From positions 124,001-188,000 of the forward strand of contig NZ_JAPHNC010000003.1 in assembly GCF_026241255.1 (NCBI RefSeq): DNA of 64,000 bases, given 5' to 3'. Shown one piece after another: positions 35,646-44,198 of this stretch. This stretch comes from Helicobacter sp. MIT 21-1697. GTDB lineage: Bacteria > Campylobacterota > Campylobacteria > Campylobacterales > Helicobacteraceae. A program made the position numbers and the translations under genes. Position 1 is the stretch's first letter. Each line of letters starts with the position of its first letter. Under the pieces are notes generated by a model that had not been told where the DNA came from, made no database searches, and saw only the letters and a list, made by a program, of their open reading frames with translations.

Positions 35646-35667
35646 GCGGATTTATGTTATAATCCGC
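35646..35667. promoter_or_regulatory. Extended -10 promoter inside an inverted repeat, before fliW
   Basis: GCGGATT (35646-35652) and AATCCGC (35661-35667) form a perfect 7-bp inverted repeat separated by 8 bases. The right arm overlaps TATAAT (35658-35663), which also has the extended TG (TGTTATAAT). It probably drives fliW and the genes after it; a protein bound to the palindrome would block the polymerase. Confidence 0.55.
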
Positions 35668-35709
35668 TTATTGAATGTGAATTAGCCTAAAATTTTGGAG
35701 CAAAAAGTT

Positions 35710-36150
35710 ATGATTTTTGAAGTCAAATCACCGATTCTAGGTTTTGAGAATGTGGCGAAAATGAAGCTTGAGAAGATTGATGATTTGTTTATGAAGCTTT
35801 ATAACGCTGAGGGTGAAGTGCCCCATTTTACACTTGTCAATCCGTTTTTGTTGCGAGAATATGAATTTGATGTGCCTGCAAGTATTAAAATTTTACTTGA
35901 TTTAAGTGATGCAAAGAATCTTCTTATTGCTAATATTATGGTGATTCAGCAGCCTATTGAAAATTCTACAATTAATTTTCTTGCTCCTTTGATTTTTAAT
36001 TTTGATAATCTTACAATGGCGCAAGTAGTGTTAGATAGTACGCAGTATCCTTTATATAGTTTAAATGAGCCTATCGGTAAATATTATGACAAAGAAGAGG
36101 CGCAAAAAGGTGAGCAAGCTGCACCTGTAAGAGATAGCCAAAAAAAATAA
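35710..36150 (+). CDS. fliW: Flagellar assembly factor FliW
   Basis: 146-residue FliW protein, which binds flagellin and antagonises the translational repressor CsrA, tying flagellin synthesis to secretion. The family start [29 protein letters not shown], the central [19 protein letters not shown] and [24 protein letters not shown] are visible. H. pylori has two copies; this one follows lon-bamD (divergently), as the HP1377 copy does. ATG 35710 has GGAG upstream; a TTG 15 bases earlier overlaps that site. It overlaps proC by one base. Confidence 0.92.
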   Translation: MIFEVKSPILGFENVAKMKLEKIDDLFMKLYNAEGEVPHFTLVNPFLLREYEFDVPASIKILLDLSDAKNLLIANIMVIQQPIENSTINFLAPLIFNFDNLTMAQVVLDSTQYPLYSLNEPIGKYYDKEEAQKGEQAAPVRDSQKK

Positions 36151-37007
36151 TGAAAAAAACCCTTATTGTTGTGGGCTATGGTAATATGGCTAAAGCTATT
36201 CTTACCAATAATAGTTTTGTTGGGGAATATTATCACCTTATTATTGCCGGTAGGTGTGCTCATAAAGCTTATGATTTTATTACGCAATGCGCTCTTGATG
36301 CTTGTGTGTATGAGGCTAGAGTAGAATCTTCATCGGGCAAAAATGTAATTGATATAGAAGGTAAAGATATTTTGTTATGCACTAAACCTGCTGGTTTGGA
36401 AAGTTTTGTTTTTCAAGGAAAAGCAAATGGTATATATAGCGTATTAGCAGGGGCAAGTATAGCGATGATACAAAAGCATCTTAGCGCGTCTTTTATGGTG
36501 CGACTTATGCCAAATATTGCTGCCAACAGCAAACTTTCAGCCACAGCATTTTATTACCATATATCAGACACCAAAGATTCTGCACAGATACTCTATAACG
36601 AAATACGTCCATTTATAGAATCTTTTGGCACAGCTGTGCAGGTAGATAATGAAGCACTTATAGAATCTAGTATTGCTACAAGCGGTAGCTGCATAGCTTT
36701 TTTAGCCCTTATAGCTGAATCTCTCATTGATGCGGGTATCTTGGAGGGATTGAATGAACAACAAAGCATAGCATTAGTAAAGCAAACTTTTGTAGGATTT
36801 GCTGCAGAGTTGGCTCATAAAAGCCCGAGTGAGCTTAAATATGCTATATCAAGTCCGGGTGGCACAACTATCAGAGGCTTAGCAGTGTTAGAGGAAAGTG
36901 GTGTGCGTGGAACATTAATAAAAGCAGCCCATACTGCCACAGAGCACGCACGTAAGGCTATACAAAAATATTCCACACAAGATAATTTAGTGCCTAAAAA
37001 GTGCTAA
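36150..37007 (+). CDS. proC: Pyrroline-5-carboxylate reductase
   Basis: 285-residue NAD(P)H enzyme for the last step of proline synthesis. Rossmann start TLIVVGYGNMAKAIL, then LLCTKPAG and SVLAGASIAMIQKHL, MVRLMPNIAAN, and the C-terminal catalytic region with ATSGSCIAFLALIAESLIDAG and SPGGTTIRGLAVLEESGVRG. Full length. The ATG overlaps the fliW stop (TAATG), indicating coupling. Confidence 0.95.
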   Translation: MKKTLIVVGYGNMAKAILTNNSFVGEYYHLIIAGRCAHKAYDFITQCALDACVYEARVESSSGKNVIDIEGKDILLCTKPAGLESFVFQGKANGIYSVLAGASIAMIQKHLSASFMVRLMPNIAANSKLSATAFYYHISDTKDSAQILYNEIRPFIESFGTAVQVDNEALIESSIATSGSCIAFLALIAESLIDAGILEGLNEQQSIALVKQTFVGFAAELAHKSPSELKYAISSPGGTTIRGLAVLEESGVRGTLIKAAHTATEHARKAIQKYSTQDNLVPKKC

Positions 37008-37019
37008 AAGAGTAGCACT

Positions 37020-38165
37020 ATGCAGGTTACACTTCAGGCACAAGATGGTAGAGCAAGAGCACTTAGTCTCAAACTTGCTCATAGTGAAGTGCAAACTCCT
37101 GTTTTTATGCCTGTTGGCACACAAGGTTGTGTGAAAGCACTTGATAGTAGGGATATGTCAGAACTTTTAAACGCACAGATTATTCTTGTCAATACTTATC
37201 ATATGTATTTACGCATAGGCATTGAGCGGCTTAAGAATTTTGGTGGCATTGCTCGTTTTGCTCATTTTGATAGAAGTTATTTAAGCGATAGCGGCGGATT
37301 CCAAGCCTTTAGTCTGAATCAAAATGCTAAAGTTACAGATGAGGGCATAATGTTTAAATCTCATATTGATGGTTCTAAGCATTTTTTCTCGCCAGAATAT
37401 GTGCTTGATATACAATATGCGCTCAATAGTGATATTATGATGGTGCTTGATGATTTGGTAGGCTTGCCTGCAAGTAAGGAGCGCATTGTAGATTCTATTG
37501 CGCGGACAAGTGCGTGGGCGCAAAAAAGTCTTCTCTATCATCAATCTCAAAAAGCGCAGGGTTTGGGCTTAAATAATAATCTTTTTGCTATTATTCAAGG
37601 TGGGGTAAATAAGCATTTTCGCGCACTTTGTGCTAAGCAGCTTGTGGATATGGGAGATTTTGATGGATTTGCTATTGGGGGTTTAGCAGTGGGTGAGCCA
37701 AGTGAGCAAATGTATGAGACAATCAGCTTTACTACGCCACTTATGCCTGTGGATAAACCACGTTATCTTATGGGGGTAGGCACACCAGAAAATATTATAG
37801 AATCTATCGCACTTGGCGTGGATATGTTTGATTGTGTGATGCCTACGAGAAATGCGCGTAATGCTACGCTTTTTACACATTTTGGCAAAATAAATATTAA
37901 AGCGGCAATTTTTAGCAATGACCAATCGCCCATTGATGAATTGTGTAATTGTTACACTTGCCAACATTTTACGCGTGCATATTTATGCCATCTTTTTCGC
38001 TCTCAAGAGATGACTTATCATCGTCTTGCTTCATTGCATAATTTACATTATTATTTAAATCTTATGCGTGAGGCAAGAGAGGCAATTTTACAAGGCACAT
38101 TTAGTGCTTATCGTTCATCATTTTATGCCTTGCGAGAAATGGAGATACCCAATAATGAATATTAA
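37020..38165 (+). CDS. tgt: tRNA-guanine transglycosylase (queuine/preQ1)
   Basis: 381-residue enzyme that swaps guanine-34 for preQ1 in tRNAs with GUN anticodons. Substrate-site Asp in [13 protein letters not shown], recognition motif IQGGV, catalytic Asp region [18 protein letters not shown], and the zinc site CNCYTC...H near residue 300-330 (three Cys, one His). Only a weak AGAGTAG lies before ATG 37020. It overlaps rbfA by 11 bases. Confidence 0.96.
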   Translation: MQVTLQAQDGRARALSLKLAHSEVQTPVFMPVGTQGCVKALDSRDMSELLNAQIILVNTYHMYLRIGIERLKNFGGIARFAHFDRSYLSDSGGFQAFSLNQNAKVTDEGIMFKSHIDGSKHFFSPEYVLDIQYALNSDIMMVLDDLVGLPASKERIVDSIARTSAWAQKSLLYHQSQKAQGLGLNNNLFAIIQGGVNKHFRALCAKQLVDMGDFDGFAIGGLAVGEPSEQMYETISFTTPLMPVDKPRYLMGVGTPENIIESIALGVDMFDCVMPTRNARNATLFTHFGKINIKAAIFSNDQSPIDELCNCYTCQHFTRAYLCHLFRSQEMTYHRLASLHNLHYYLNLMREAREAILQGTFSAYRSSFYALREMEIPNNEY

Positions 38166-38505
38166 ACAACAACGTTTAGAATCTCTGCTACAAGAAATTT
38201 TAAGTGAAGCTCTTTCACAATTAAATGATGTGCAGATTAATACTTTGAGTATCACAGGCGTGAAATGCTCTAAGGGTAAGCAAAGTGCGGAAGTATATAT
38301 TGAGGGCACAGATATTCCTGCACAGGAGCGTGAAGCTATTTTAGCCCGATTGCATAAGGCACAGGGGATTTTAAAAGAGTATGTTTTAACTTCTACGCAG
38401 TGGTTTCGCTCACCAAATTTTAGTTTTAAATTTGATGATAGCCTCCGTTATGCTAATACATTAGATACTATATTTGAGCAAATTGCCAAAAATAGACATC
38501 ATTAG
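38155..38505 (+). CDS. rbfA: Ribosome-binding factor A
   Basis: 116-residue 30S maturation factor with a KH-like fold ([68 protein letters not shown]). ATG 38155 overlaps the end of tgt and has GGAGA 6 bases upstream; a longer in-frame reading into tgt is rejected on family length. It precedes rimP by 10 bases, as usual in this phylum, but infB, which often precedes rbfA, is not here. Confidence 0.92.
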   Translation: MNIKQQRLESLLQEILSEALSQLNDVQINTLSITGVKCSKGKQSAEVYIEGTDIPAQEREAILARLHKAQGILKEYVLTSTQWFRSPNFSFKFDDSLRYANTLDTIFEQIAKNRHH

Positions 38506-38515
38506 AGGAGAGAGT

Positions 38516-38986
38516 ATGCTTTCGCAGCACACACAAGTGAGGATTGAACAACTTGCAGCAACATTGGGACTTTATATATATGATATTGATTTTCTTAAAG
38601 AAGATAATCGTCCCATTTTGCGTGTGAGCATTACGCGCAAAGCGCCTATGCAAAAGCAAGATTACAGAAATAGCGAGGCGGTAAGCTTACAGGATTGTCA
38701 GAATGTAAGTGAATTAATCTCTCCTTTATTAGATGTAGAAGATGAATATCTTAAAGAATACAACCTTGAGGTGAGTTCTCCCGGATTAGAGAGAGTGCTT
38801 AAAAAACCTCAACATTATGCTTATTCGCTGGGCGAGAGAGTGAGTATAAAACTTATGGATAAAAGCGTAATTGAGGGCATTTTATATGATGTAGATGAGG
38901 CAGGTATAAGCATTGATACGGGCAAAGAAATACTTTCATTTCATTTTGTAGATATTAAAAAAATAAAGGTTATTTTTGAATTCTAG
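38516..38986 (+). CDS. rimP: Ribosome maturation factor RimP
   Basis: 156-residue 30S assembly factor. The N-terminal domain (LGLYIYDIDFLKEDNRPILRVSI, LISPLLDVED, YNLEVSSPGLERVLKKPQHY) and the C-terminal SH3-like domain (IEGILYDVDEAGISIDTGKEILSFHFVDIKKIKVIFEF) are both present. AGAGGAGAG precedes ATG 38516. Its last codons overlap ribD by 11 bases. Confidence 0.94.
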   Translation: MLSQHTQVRIEQLAATLGLYIYDIDFLKEDNRPILRVSITRKAPMQKQDYRNSEAVSLQDCQNVSELISPLLDVEDEYLKEYNLEVSSPGLERVLKKPQHYAYSLGERVSIKLMDKSVIEGILYDVDEAGISIDTGKEILSFHFVDIKKIKVIFEF

Positions 38987-40016
38987 TGATGAATTATTTT
39001 TGCATTATTGTTGCACCCTAGCGTGGGAAAGTCAGACTCTTGCTTTGCCTAATCCAAGTGTAGGCGCACTTGTGGTGGATAAGTATGGACAGATTCTCTC
39101 TCAAGCAGTGCATCAAATAGCAGGAAGCCCCCACGCGGAAGTTCTTGCAATCCAAGCAGCTTATCGCACTCTAAGTGGCGATGATGAGATTACTCAATTT
39201 CATAAAAGTGAGGATATTCATACTTATCTTTTGGCGCATCATAATGGGCTTTTTAAAGAATGCACTTTATATGTGAGTTTAGAACCTTGCAATCATTATG
39301 GTAAAACCCCACCTTGCTCACAGCTTTTGTCTTCTCTTGGTTTTTCTAGAGTATGTATTGCCACAAACGATACCCATACTCTTGCAGCAGGAGGGGCGAG
39401 CTATTTATCGCAAGCTGGGATTAATGTATGTTATATACAATCCCCTGCATTGCAGCATTTAACGACTAGTCTTCTTATGCCTTTTGAGATTCTAAGGAAA
39501 AAAGGACGATTTGCACTTTTTAAACTTGCAATGCGACTTGATGGGAGCTATACGCAAGGACGCATTTCTTCAGATATATCAAGGCAATTTACGCATAATC
39601 AACGCAGTGTATGTGATTGGATTTGCATTTCTGGCAATACTTTGCGAAATGATAATCCACAGCTTAATGCGCGTTATGCTACTTTGCCTTATGATAACAC
39701 ACATTTGCCACAAGTTGGGATTATTTCGCGCACTTTGCGTCATTTTGATGAGATAAAATCTTTAGATATTGCATTATCAAAAAATAGAGTGCATTTTATT
39801 AATGATATAGCTCATTTTGCATCTTTACAAGGATTCATTGTTGTAGAGGGAGGTTGGGATTTGCTTTGCTCACTTAGAGAATCTATTGATATGATTCTTA
39901 TTCATCAAGCCTTTACTTGCGATAAGGGTGAATGTCTTGCTCATACACTTAAGGCAAACTTCAAGCTTTTACATACAATGAGGCTTGGAGAGGATATGGC
40001 ATTATGGCTACACTAA
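38976..40016 (+). CDS. ribD: Bifunctional riboflavin deaminase/reductase RibD
   Basis: About 346 residues. The N-terminal deaminase has the zinc motifs GSPHAEVLAIQAA and SLEPCNHYGKTPPCSQLL; the C-terminal reductase has FALFKLAMRLDGSYTQG, SGNTLRNDNPQLNAR and the closing VVEGGWDLLCSL. It converts the GTP cyclohydrolase product to the 5-amino-6-ribitylamino-uracil phosphate of the riboflavin pathway. The start is TTG 38976, inside rimP, because no ATG or GTG is in frame before the deaminase core; this start is less certain than the identity. The end overlaps the next gene by 13 bases. Confidence 0.93.
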   Translation: MNSSDELFLHYCCTLAWESQTLALPNPSVGALVVDKYGQILSQAVHQIAGSPHAEVLAIQAAYRTLSGDDEITQFHKSEDIHTYLLAHHNGLFKECTLYVSLEPCNHYGKTPPCSQLLSSLGFSRVCIATNDTHTLAAGGASYLSQAGINVCYIQSPALQHLTTSLLMPFEILRKKGRFALFKLAMRLDGSYTQGRISSDISRQFTHNQRSVCDWICISGNTLRNDNPQLNARYATLPYDNTHLPQVGIISRTLRHFDEIKSLDIALSKNRVHFINDIAHFASLQGFIVVEGGWDLLCSLRESIDMILIHQAFTCDKGECLAHTLKANFKLLHTMRLGEDMALWLH

Positions 40017-40744
40017 ATATTTATCAGCTTGAAAATGGCTATTGTTATAATACAGATAGTCTTATACTAGCCCACTTTGCGAAACCTTTTCTTAAAAAGC
40101 ATATAAGTCTCCTAGATGTAGGTGCAGGAAGTGGTGTGCTAGGAATGCTATGCAGTAGGGAGATACTCTCTATGGGTGGAAGTATAACACTTCATCTTGT
40201 AGAAAAAGATACGATTATGGCGGCTCTTGCACAAAAAAATATAAGTATTTTTAATGGAGTGGTGCATTGTGTAGATTTTATAGATTTTGTTGCGCCTTTT
40301 ACATTTGATTTTATTATCACTAATCCACCTTTTTACACAAAAGGTGCAGTGCAAGGAAAGAATCAGCGCAAAAATATGGCTCGTCATCAATGTTTTTTGC
40401 CATTGCGCCCAATGCTTGAACAAATAAAACGCGCTCTCAAGCCTAATGGTATAATGTGTATGTGTTATGATGCAAGAATGTGTGATGAGGTATTTTATGA
40501 ATTTAGAGAGTGTGGCATACACATTGATGTAGTGCGTTTTGTGCATTCTCTACCCGATAGAGAATCTACCCTTATGCTTTTAAAGGCTAAGATTCAATCC
40601 AAGTCTTCTTTAAGAGTGTTGCCTCCACTTTTTACACATCAAAGCTCACTTCAAAGTGATAATACACTTGAACTTAAAGAGATTTATCAATGGGCACAAA
40701 CGCAAAGCATTAAAATAAATGAGGAGCAAATACATAGGGTATAA
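40004..40744 (+). CDS. TrmN6-like SAM-dependent methyltransferase
   Basis: 246-residue class I methyltransferase. SAM motif I LLDVGAGSGVLGML (about residues 36-49), acidic loop LHLVEKD, and the adenine N6-methyltransferase signature FIITNPPFYTKG (about 104-115). The short N-terminus NIYQLENGYCYNTDSLILAHFA is typical of the tRNA1(Val) A37 N6-methyltransferase family (TrmN6/YfiC). The substrate is inferred from family only. The ATG lies inside the end of ribD. Confidence 0.85.
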   Translation: MATLNIYQLENGYCYNTDSLILAHFAKPFLKKHISLLDVGAGSGVLGMLCSREILSMGGSITLHLVEKDTIMAALAQKNISIFNGVVHCVDFIDFVAPFTFDFIITNPPFYTKGAVQGKNQRKNMARHQCFLPLRPMLEQIKRALKPNGIMCMCYDARMCDEVFYEFRECGIHIDVVRFVHSLPDRESTLMLLKAKIQSKSSLRVLPPLFTHQSSLQSDNTLELKEIYQWAQTQSIKINEEQIHRV

Positions 40745-40745
40745 T
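40740..40745 (+). promoter_or_regulatory. Promoter -10 box before the 475-residue gene
   Basis: A perfect TATAAT at the trmN6-like stop codon, 34 bases before the next start. Confidence 0.4.
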
Positions 40746-40778
40746 TTTTATTTTACTTAAAGAATATGAGGATTTAGT

Positions 40779-42206
40779 ATGTTATATGGAAAAATTATAG
40801 ATATAGATTCACAAGCAAACAAAGCACAAGTAGAACAGGATTTAAATAAAAGAATTTTTGATTTTGCTTTTGATTTGTGGGAAGATGAGATAAGTGAATT
40901 AAAAAAAGGCGTAGAAGTAGAATTTGTTGTAGAGATGAGGGCTGTTACTAAAATCCATCTTAAGCCCAAACCCGTTGATCCTGACGCAATTCCTGTGAAT
41001 AAGCCTGCACGTCTATGTATTGAGGAATTTTTTGCTCGTGAAAATGAAATTTTGGGTAAATACAAAGATTTTGTTGCAGGGCATTTAAAACTAGATTTTG
41101 TGCGTATGCGACGTTTTTTGCTTACAGCATATAATGATTTATGTGCTATGGACCCTAATGTTGAAAATGATGTGTTAAAAAAGCTCAAACAAGAAATCGC
41201 CTATCTTTCTCAAGCGTATGAAAATTACCATAAAAAAACACAATATGCCCTCAATTACGCTTTTGAAACAATATTTCTTGCGCGTCAAGTAGAATATAAT
41301 AAAACTATTGTGCGTATTGAGGAGATTCAAAGCTCTCTTGCTAATGCTCAAGCCCAAACTAATTCTTTAAGTAGTGCTTTAGCTGCGGGGGAAAAAAGTT
41401 TAGGAAAACGTGATGATAAGGGAAGCAAGGAATATACTGAAGTAGAAAAAGAAGTCAAACAAATGCGAAAACGATATGTGGATTTGCTTAATTTTATAGG
41501 GAATCAAAAAGATGCGCTTGTGAGTGAAAATGCGCGTATGAAAAATTTTAAAGAGGAGCATTTTGAAAAATTTGCTCAAGTCTATACACCTATGACACAA
41601 GATATTAAAACACATTTTCTTGCTCTGCTTGATACAAAAGCCTATGATTTTGATACGACTTTATGGGGCAGGGCAAAATATAGTCAGAGTATCAAACATT
41701 TCTTTCGTAATTCGCGTATTGAAGGGAGTTTTAGTTCAAAAACTTTTTTGCGTTATTTTTTGCGTGGGCTTGATAAAACAAAACTCTCTGCGCGTTCAAA
41801 AGAGCTTTTTGATTTGTTACATTATTTAGAAACAACTAATCGTAAAAGCCTTATGATTGTGCGTGAAACTATGGTAAATACTCTCAAATATAAAGAAGTG
41901 ATTGAAAAAATAGATTCAAGCTTGCTTATCACAATAGATAACGACCCGATTAATGCACTTAAAAGTCTTATTCAAAAATCACAAGATATTATTGTTATTG
42001 ATGAAAAAATCGGTAATGTAAGTGCATTGAGCGTTATTAAAACTTATAAAGAGCTACCAAAGGCGAATCCAAAAATTATTTTTTGTGTTGTTGTGCGGCA
42101 GCTTCCACCATCAGAGATTGTTTCTAAGGGCAAGTTTATGGGCGTGGAATTTGTGAATGAGCACAATATGGATATGCTTTATGATTGTATTCGTATGGCA
42201 TTATAG
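40779..42206 (+). CDS. 475-residue protein of unknown function with a receiver-like C-terminus
   Basis: Cytosolic-looking protein. Three parts can be described: an N-terminal beta-rich part (residues 1-65, MLYGKIIDIDSQANKAQVEQ... KKGVEVEFVVEM) resembling a small OB/cold-shock-like unit; a long helical part with coiled coil (about 130-275); and a C-terminal alpha/beta segment (about 375-475) reading LLITIDNDPINALKSL, DIIVIDEKIGNVSAL, KIIFCVVV, which looks like a degenerate response-regulator receiver. No family name recognised. It likely starts a transcript with the two small membrane genes that follow, after its own TATAAT. Confidence 0.75.
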   Translation: MLYGKIIDIDSQANKAQVEQDLNKRIFDFAFDLWEDEISELKKGVEVEFVVEMRAVTKIHLKPKPVDPDAIPVNKPARLCIEEFFARENEILGKYKDFVAGHLKLDFVRMRRFLLTAYNDLCAMDPNVENDVLKKLKQEIAYLSQAYENYHKKTQYALNYAFETIFLARQVEYNKTIVRIEEIQSSLANAQAQTNSLSSALAAGEKSLGKRDDKGSKEYTEVEKEVKQMRKRYVDLLNFIGNQKDALVSENARMKNFKEEHFEKFAQVYTPMTQDIKTHFLALLDTKAYDFDTTLWGRAKYSQSIKHFFRNSRIEGSFSSKTFLRYFLRGLDKTKLSARSKELFDLLHYLETTNRKSLMIVRETMVNTLKYKEVIEKIDSSLLITIDNDPINALKSLIQKSQDIIVIDEKIGNVSALSVIKTYKELPKANPKIIFCVVVRQLPPSEIVSKGKFMGVEFVNEHNMDMLYDCIRMAL

Positions 42207-42227
42207 AATCTATAAGGAGTCTTATAA

Positions 42228-42623
42228 ATGAAAATAACAAAAATCAGCTTTTTCTTTATGTTGGCACTCTATGGGATTATTTTAATCGCATTTGTGCTTC
42301 TTTGGATTGTTAAGTTTGTTGATGATCATATATTGCACACCACAGAAACTTATACATCTTACTTAAGATTTGAAGACCCAACGCCTAATGAATATGCTCT
42401 GAAAATAGGAAATGAGACTTTTTATTTAGACTTGCAAGATTTAGAACAGATTGAATTGATGGGGTTTTATGTTGAAAAAAGCGCGTGTAAGCCGCTTTCT
42501 GCTTATAAAAAAGCTAAAATCCCCGTTGATTCTATGGCTTATATCTTTGAAAATGGTTTTATTCACTCTTGTGGTGAGATAAAAGCAATACCAAGTAAGT
42601 TTATAGCAAAGGACAATCAATGA
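42228..42623 (+). CDS. Small single-helix membrane protein
   Basis: 131 residues with one N-terminal membrane helix (FFFMLALYGIILIAFVLLWIVKFV, about 8-31) and a soluble domain with two cysteines (SACKPL and HSCGEI) that may pair in the periplasm. No family recognised. AAGGAG precedes the ATG. It overlaps the next gene by 4 bases (ATGA), so the pair is coupled. Confidence 0.7.
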   Translation: MKITKISFFFMLALYGIILIAFVLLWIVKFVDDHILHTTETYTSYLRFEDPTPNEYALKIGNETFYLDLQDLEQIELMGFYVEKSACKPLSAYKKAKIPVDSMAYIFENGFIHSCGEIKAIPSKFIAKDNQ

Positions 42624-43099
42624 TAGAAAAGCTTTTGAATATTTTTGCTGATATAATGTTGGCATTGTCTGTTGTTGTCATTATGTGTATTGTGTTGCTT
42701 GCAGCAGTTTTTTCTCTTTCCACAAGCAGTGAAGATGGCTTTAGAGCTACTCATCAAGGACACTATAAAAATGGCAAACGCGAAGGTAAGTGGAGCATAT
42801 ATAATGAATACAGATTAGATAATGGCAATGATGGTAGAGATAAGATAGAGGGCTTTTATGTGCAAGGTTTAAGAGATGGGATATGGAAATTCAAAACGCC
42901 TTATAAACAATGTGTGTATGAGTATGATAAGGGGGTTGTGCGAAAGCAGATTTGTAATGGCAGATATGTAATTCGTAGAATCTTTGATGAACGAGGAGAG
43001 ATGCAAGAAGAGATGATAAAAGAAGGAAAATCAAAAGAAGAGTGCGAACTCTTATGGAATTATTTTGGCTATATATATGGTGCTGCGTGTATATATTGA
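42620..43099 (+). CDS. Membrane-anchored protein with MORN-like repeats
   Basis: 159 residues with an N-terminal helix (IMLALSVVVIMCIVLLAAVFSL) and a beta-rich soluble part containing MORN-like units: GHYKNGKREGKWSIYNE and GFYVQGLRDGIWKFKTP, with further weak units. Such repeats form extended beta surfaces for protein or lipid contact. The role is unknown. The start overlaps the upstream small membrane gene. About 80 bases without recognisable content separate it from pyrH. Confidence 0.7.
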   Translation: MIEKLLNIFADIMLALSVVVIMCIVLLAAVFSLSTSSEDGFRATHQGHYKNGKREGKWSIYNEYRLDNGNDGRDKIEGFYVQGLRDGIWKFKTPYKQCVYEYDKGVVRKQICNGRYVIRRIFDERGEMQEEMIKEGKSKEECELLWNYFGYIYGAACIY

Positions 43100-43178
43100 T
43101 AGAATCTCAGTTGTTCAATTTCATTCAAATTTCTTAGTTTAAGCTTTTGCGATAAGATAGTGAAAAATGAAAGGATAG

Positions 43179-43892
<714 letters not shown>

Positions 43893-43964
43893 GAAATCAA
43901 AAGCAAAACTAAATAAAAAAAAAGATAGAATCAATAATTTTACAATTTTACACTAAGGAATACT

Positions 43965-44189
43965 ATGGACACATTACGAACAGAGGAAATTGCAGCAAAG
44001 GCTCTTAAACGAGTGCATAATGATAGATATTTGCTTGCAAGTTTAATTTTTGAACGCGTGAGAGAACTTGGAGAGGGGGCAAAACCGCTTGTAGATATGG
44101 ACGTTAAAATACATAAATTACCCGATATTGCTATGCGAGAAATTGCTGAAGGAAAAGTAGAACTCACTTCCATTGAGGATAAGGAATAG
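43965..44189 (+). CDS. rpoZ: RNA polymerase omega subunit
   Basis: 74-residue RpoZ, which helps beta-prime folding and forms part of the ppGpp site. MDTLRTEEIAAKALKRVHNDRYLLASLIFERVRELGEG matches the family, with the typical end AMREIAEGKVELTSIEDKE. AAGGA precedes the ATG. It sits 9 bases before spoT, a pairing that is widely conserved. Confidence 0.93.
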   Translation: MDTLRTEEIAAKALKRVHNDRYLLASLIFERVRELGEGAKPLVDMDVKIHKLPDIAMREIAEGKVELTSIEDKE

Positions 44190-44198
44190 GGAGAGGTT

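Noticed and set aside
43893-43964. A-rich run before rpoZ as another phase switch
   Set aside because: The run is only about nine A, outside any recognisable promoter spacer, and rpoZ is a housekeeping gene.
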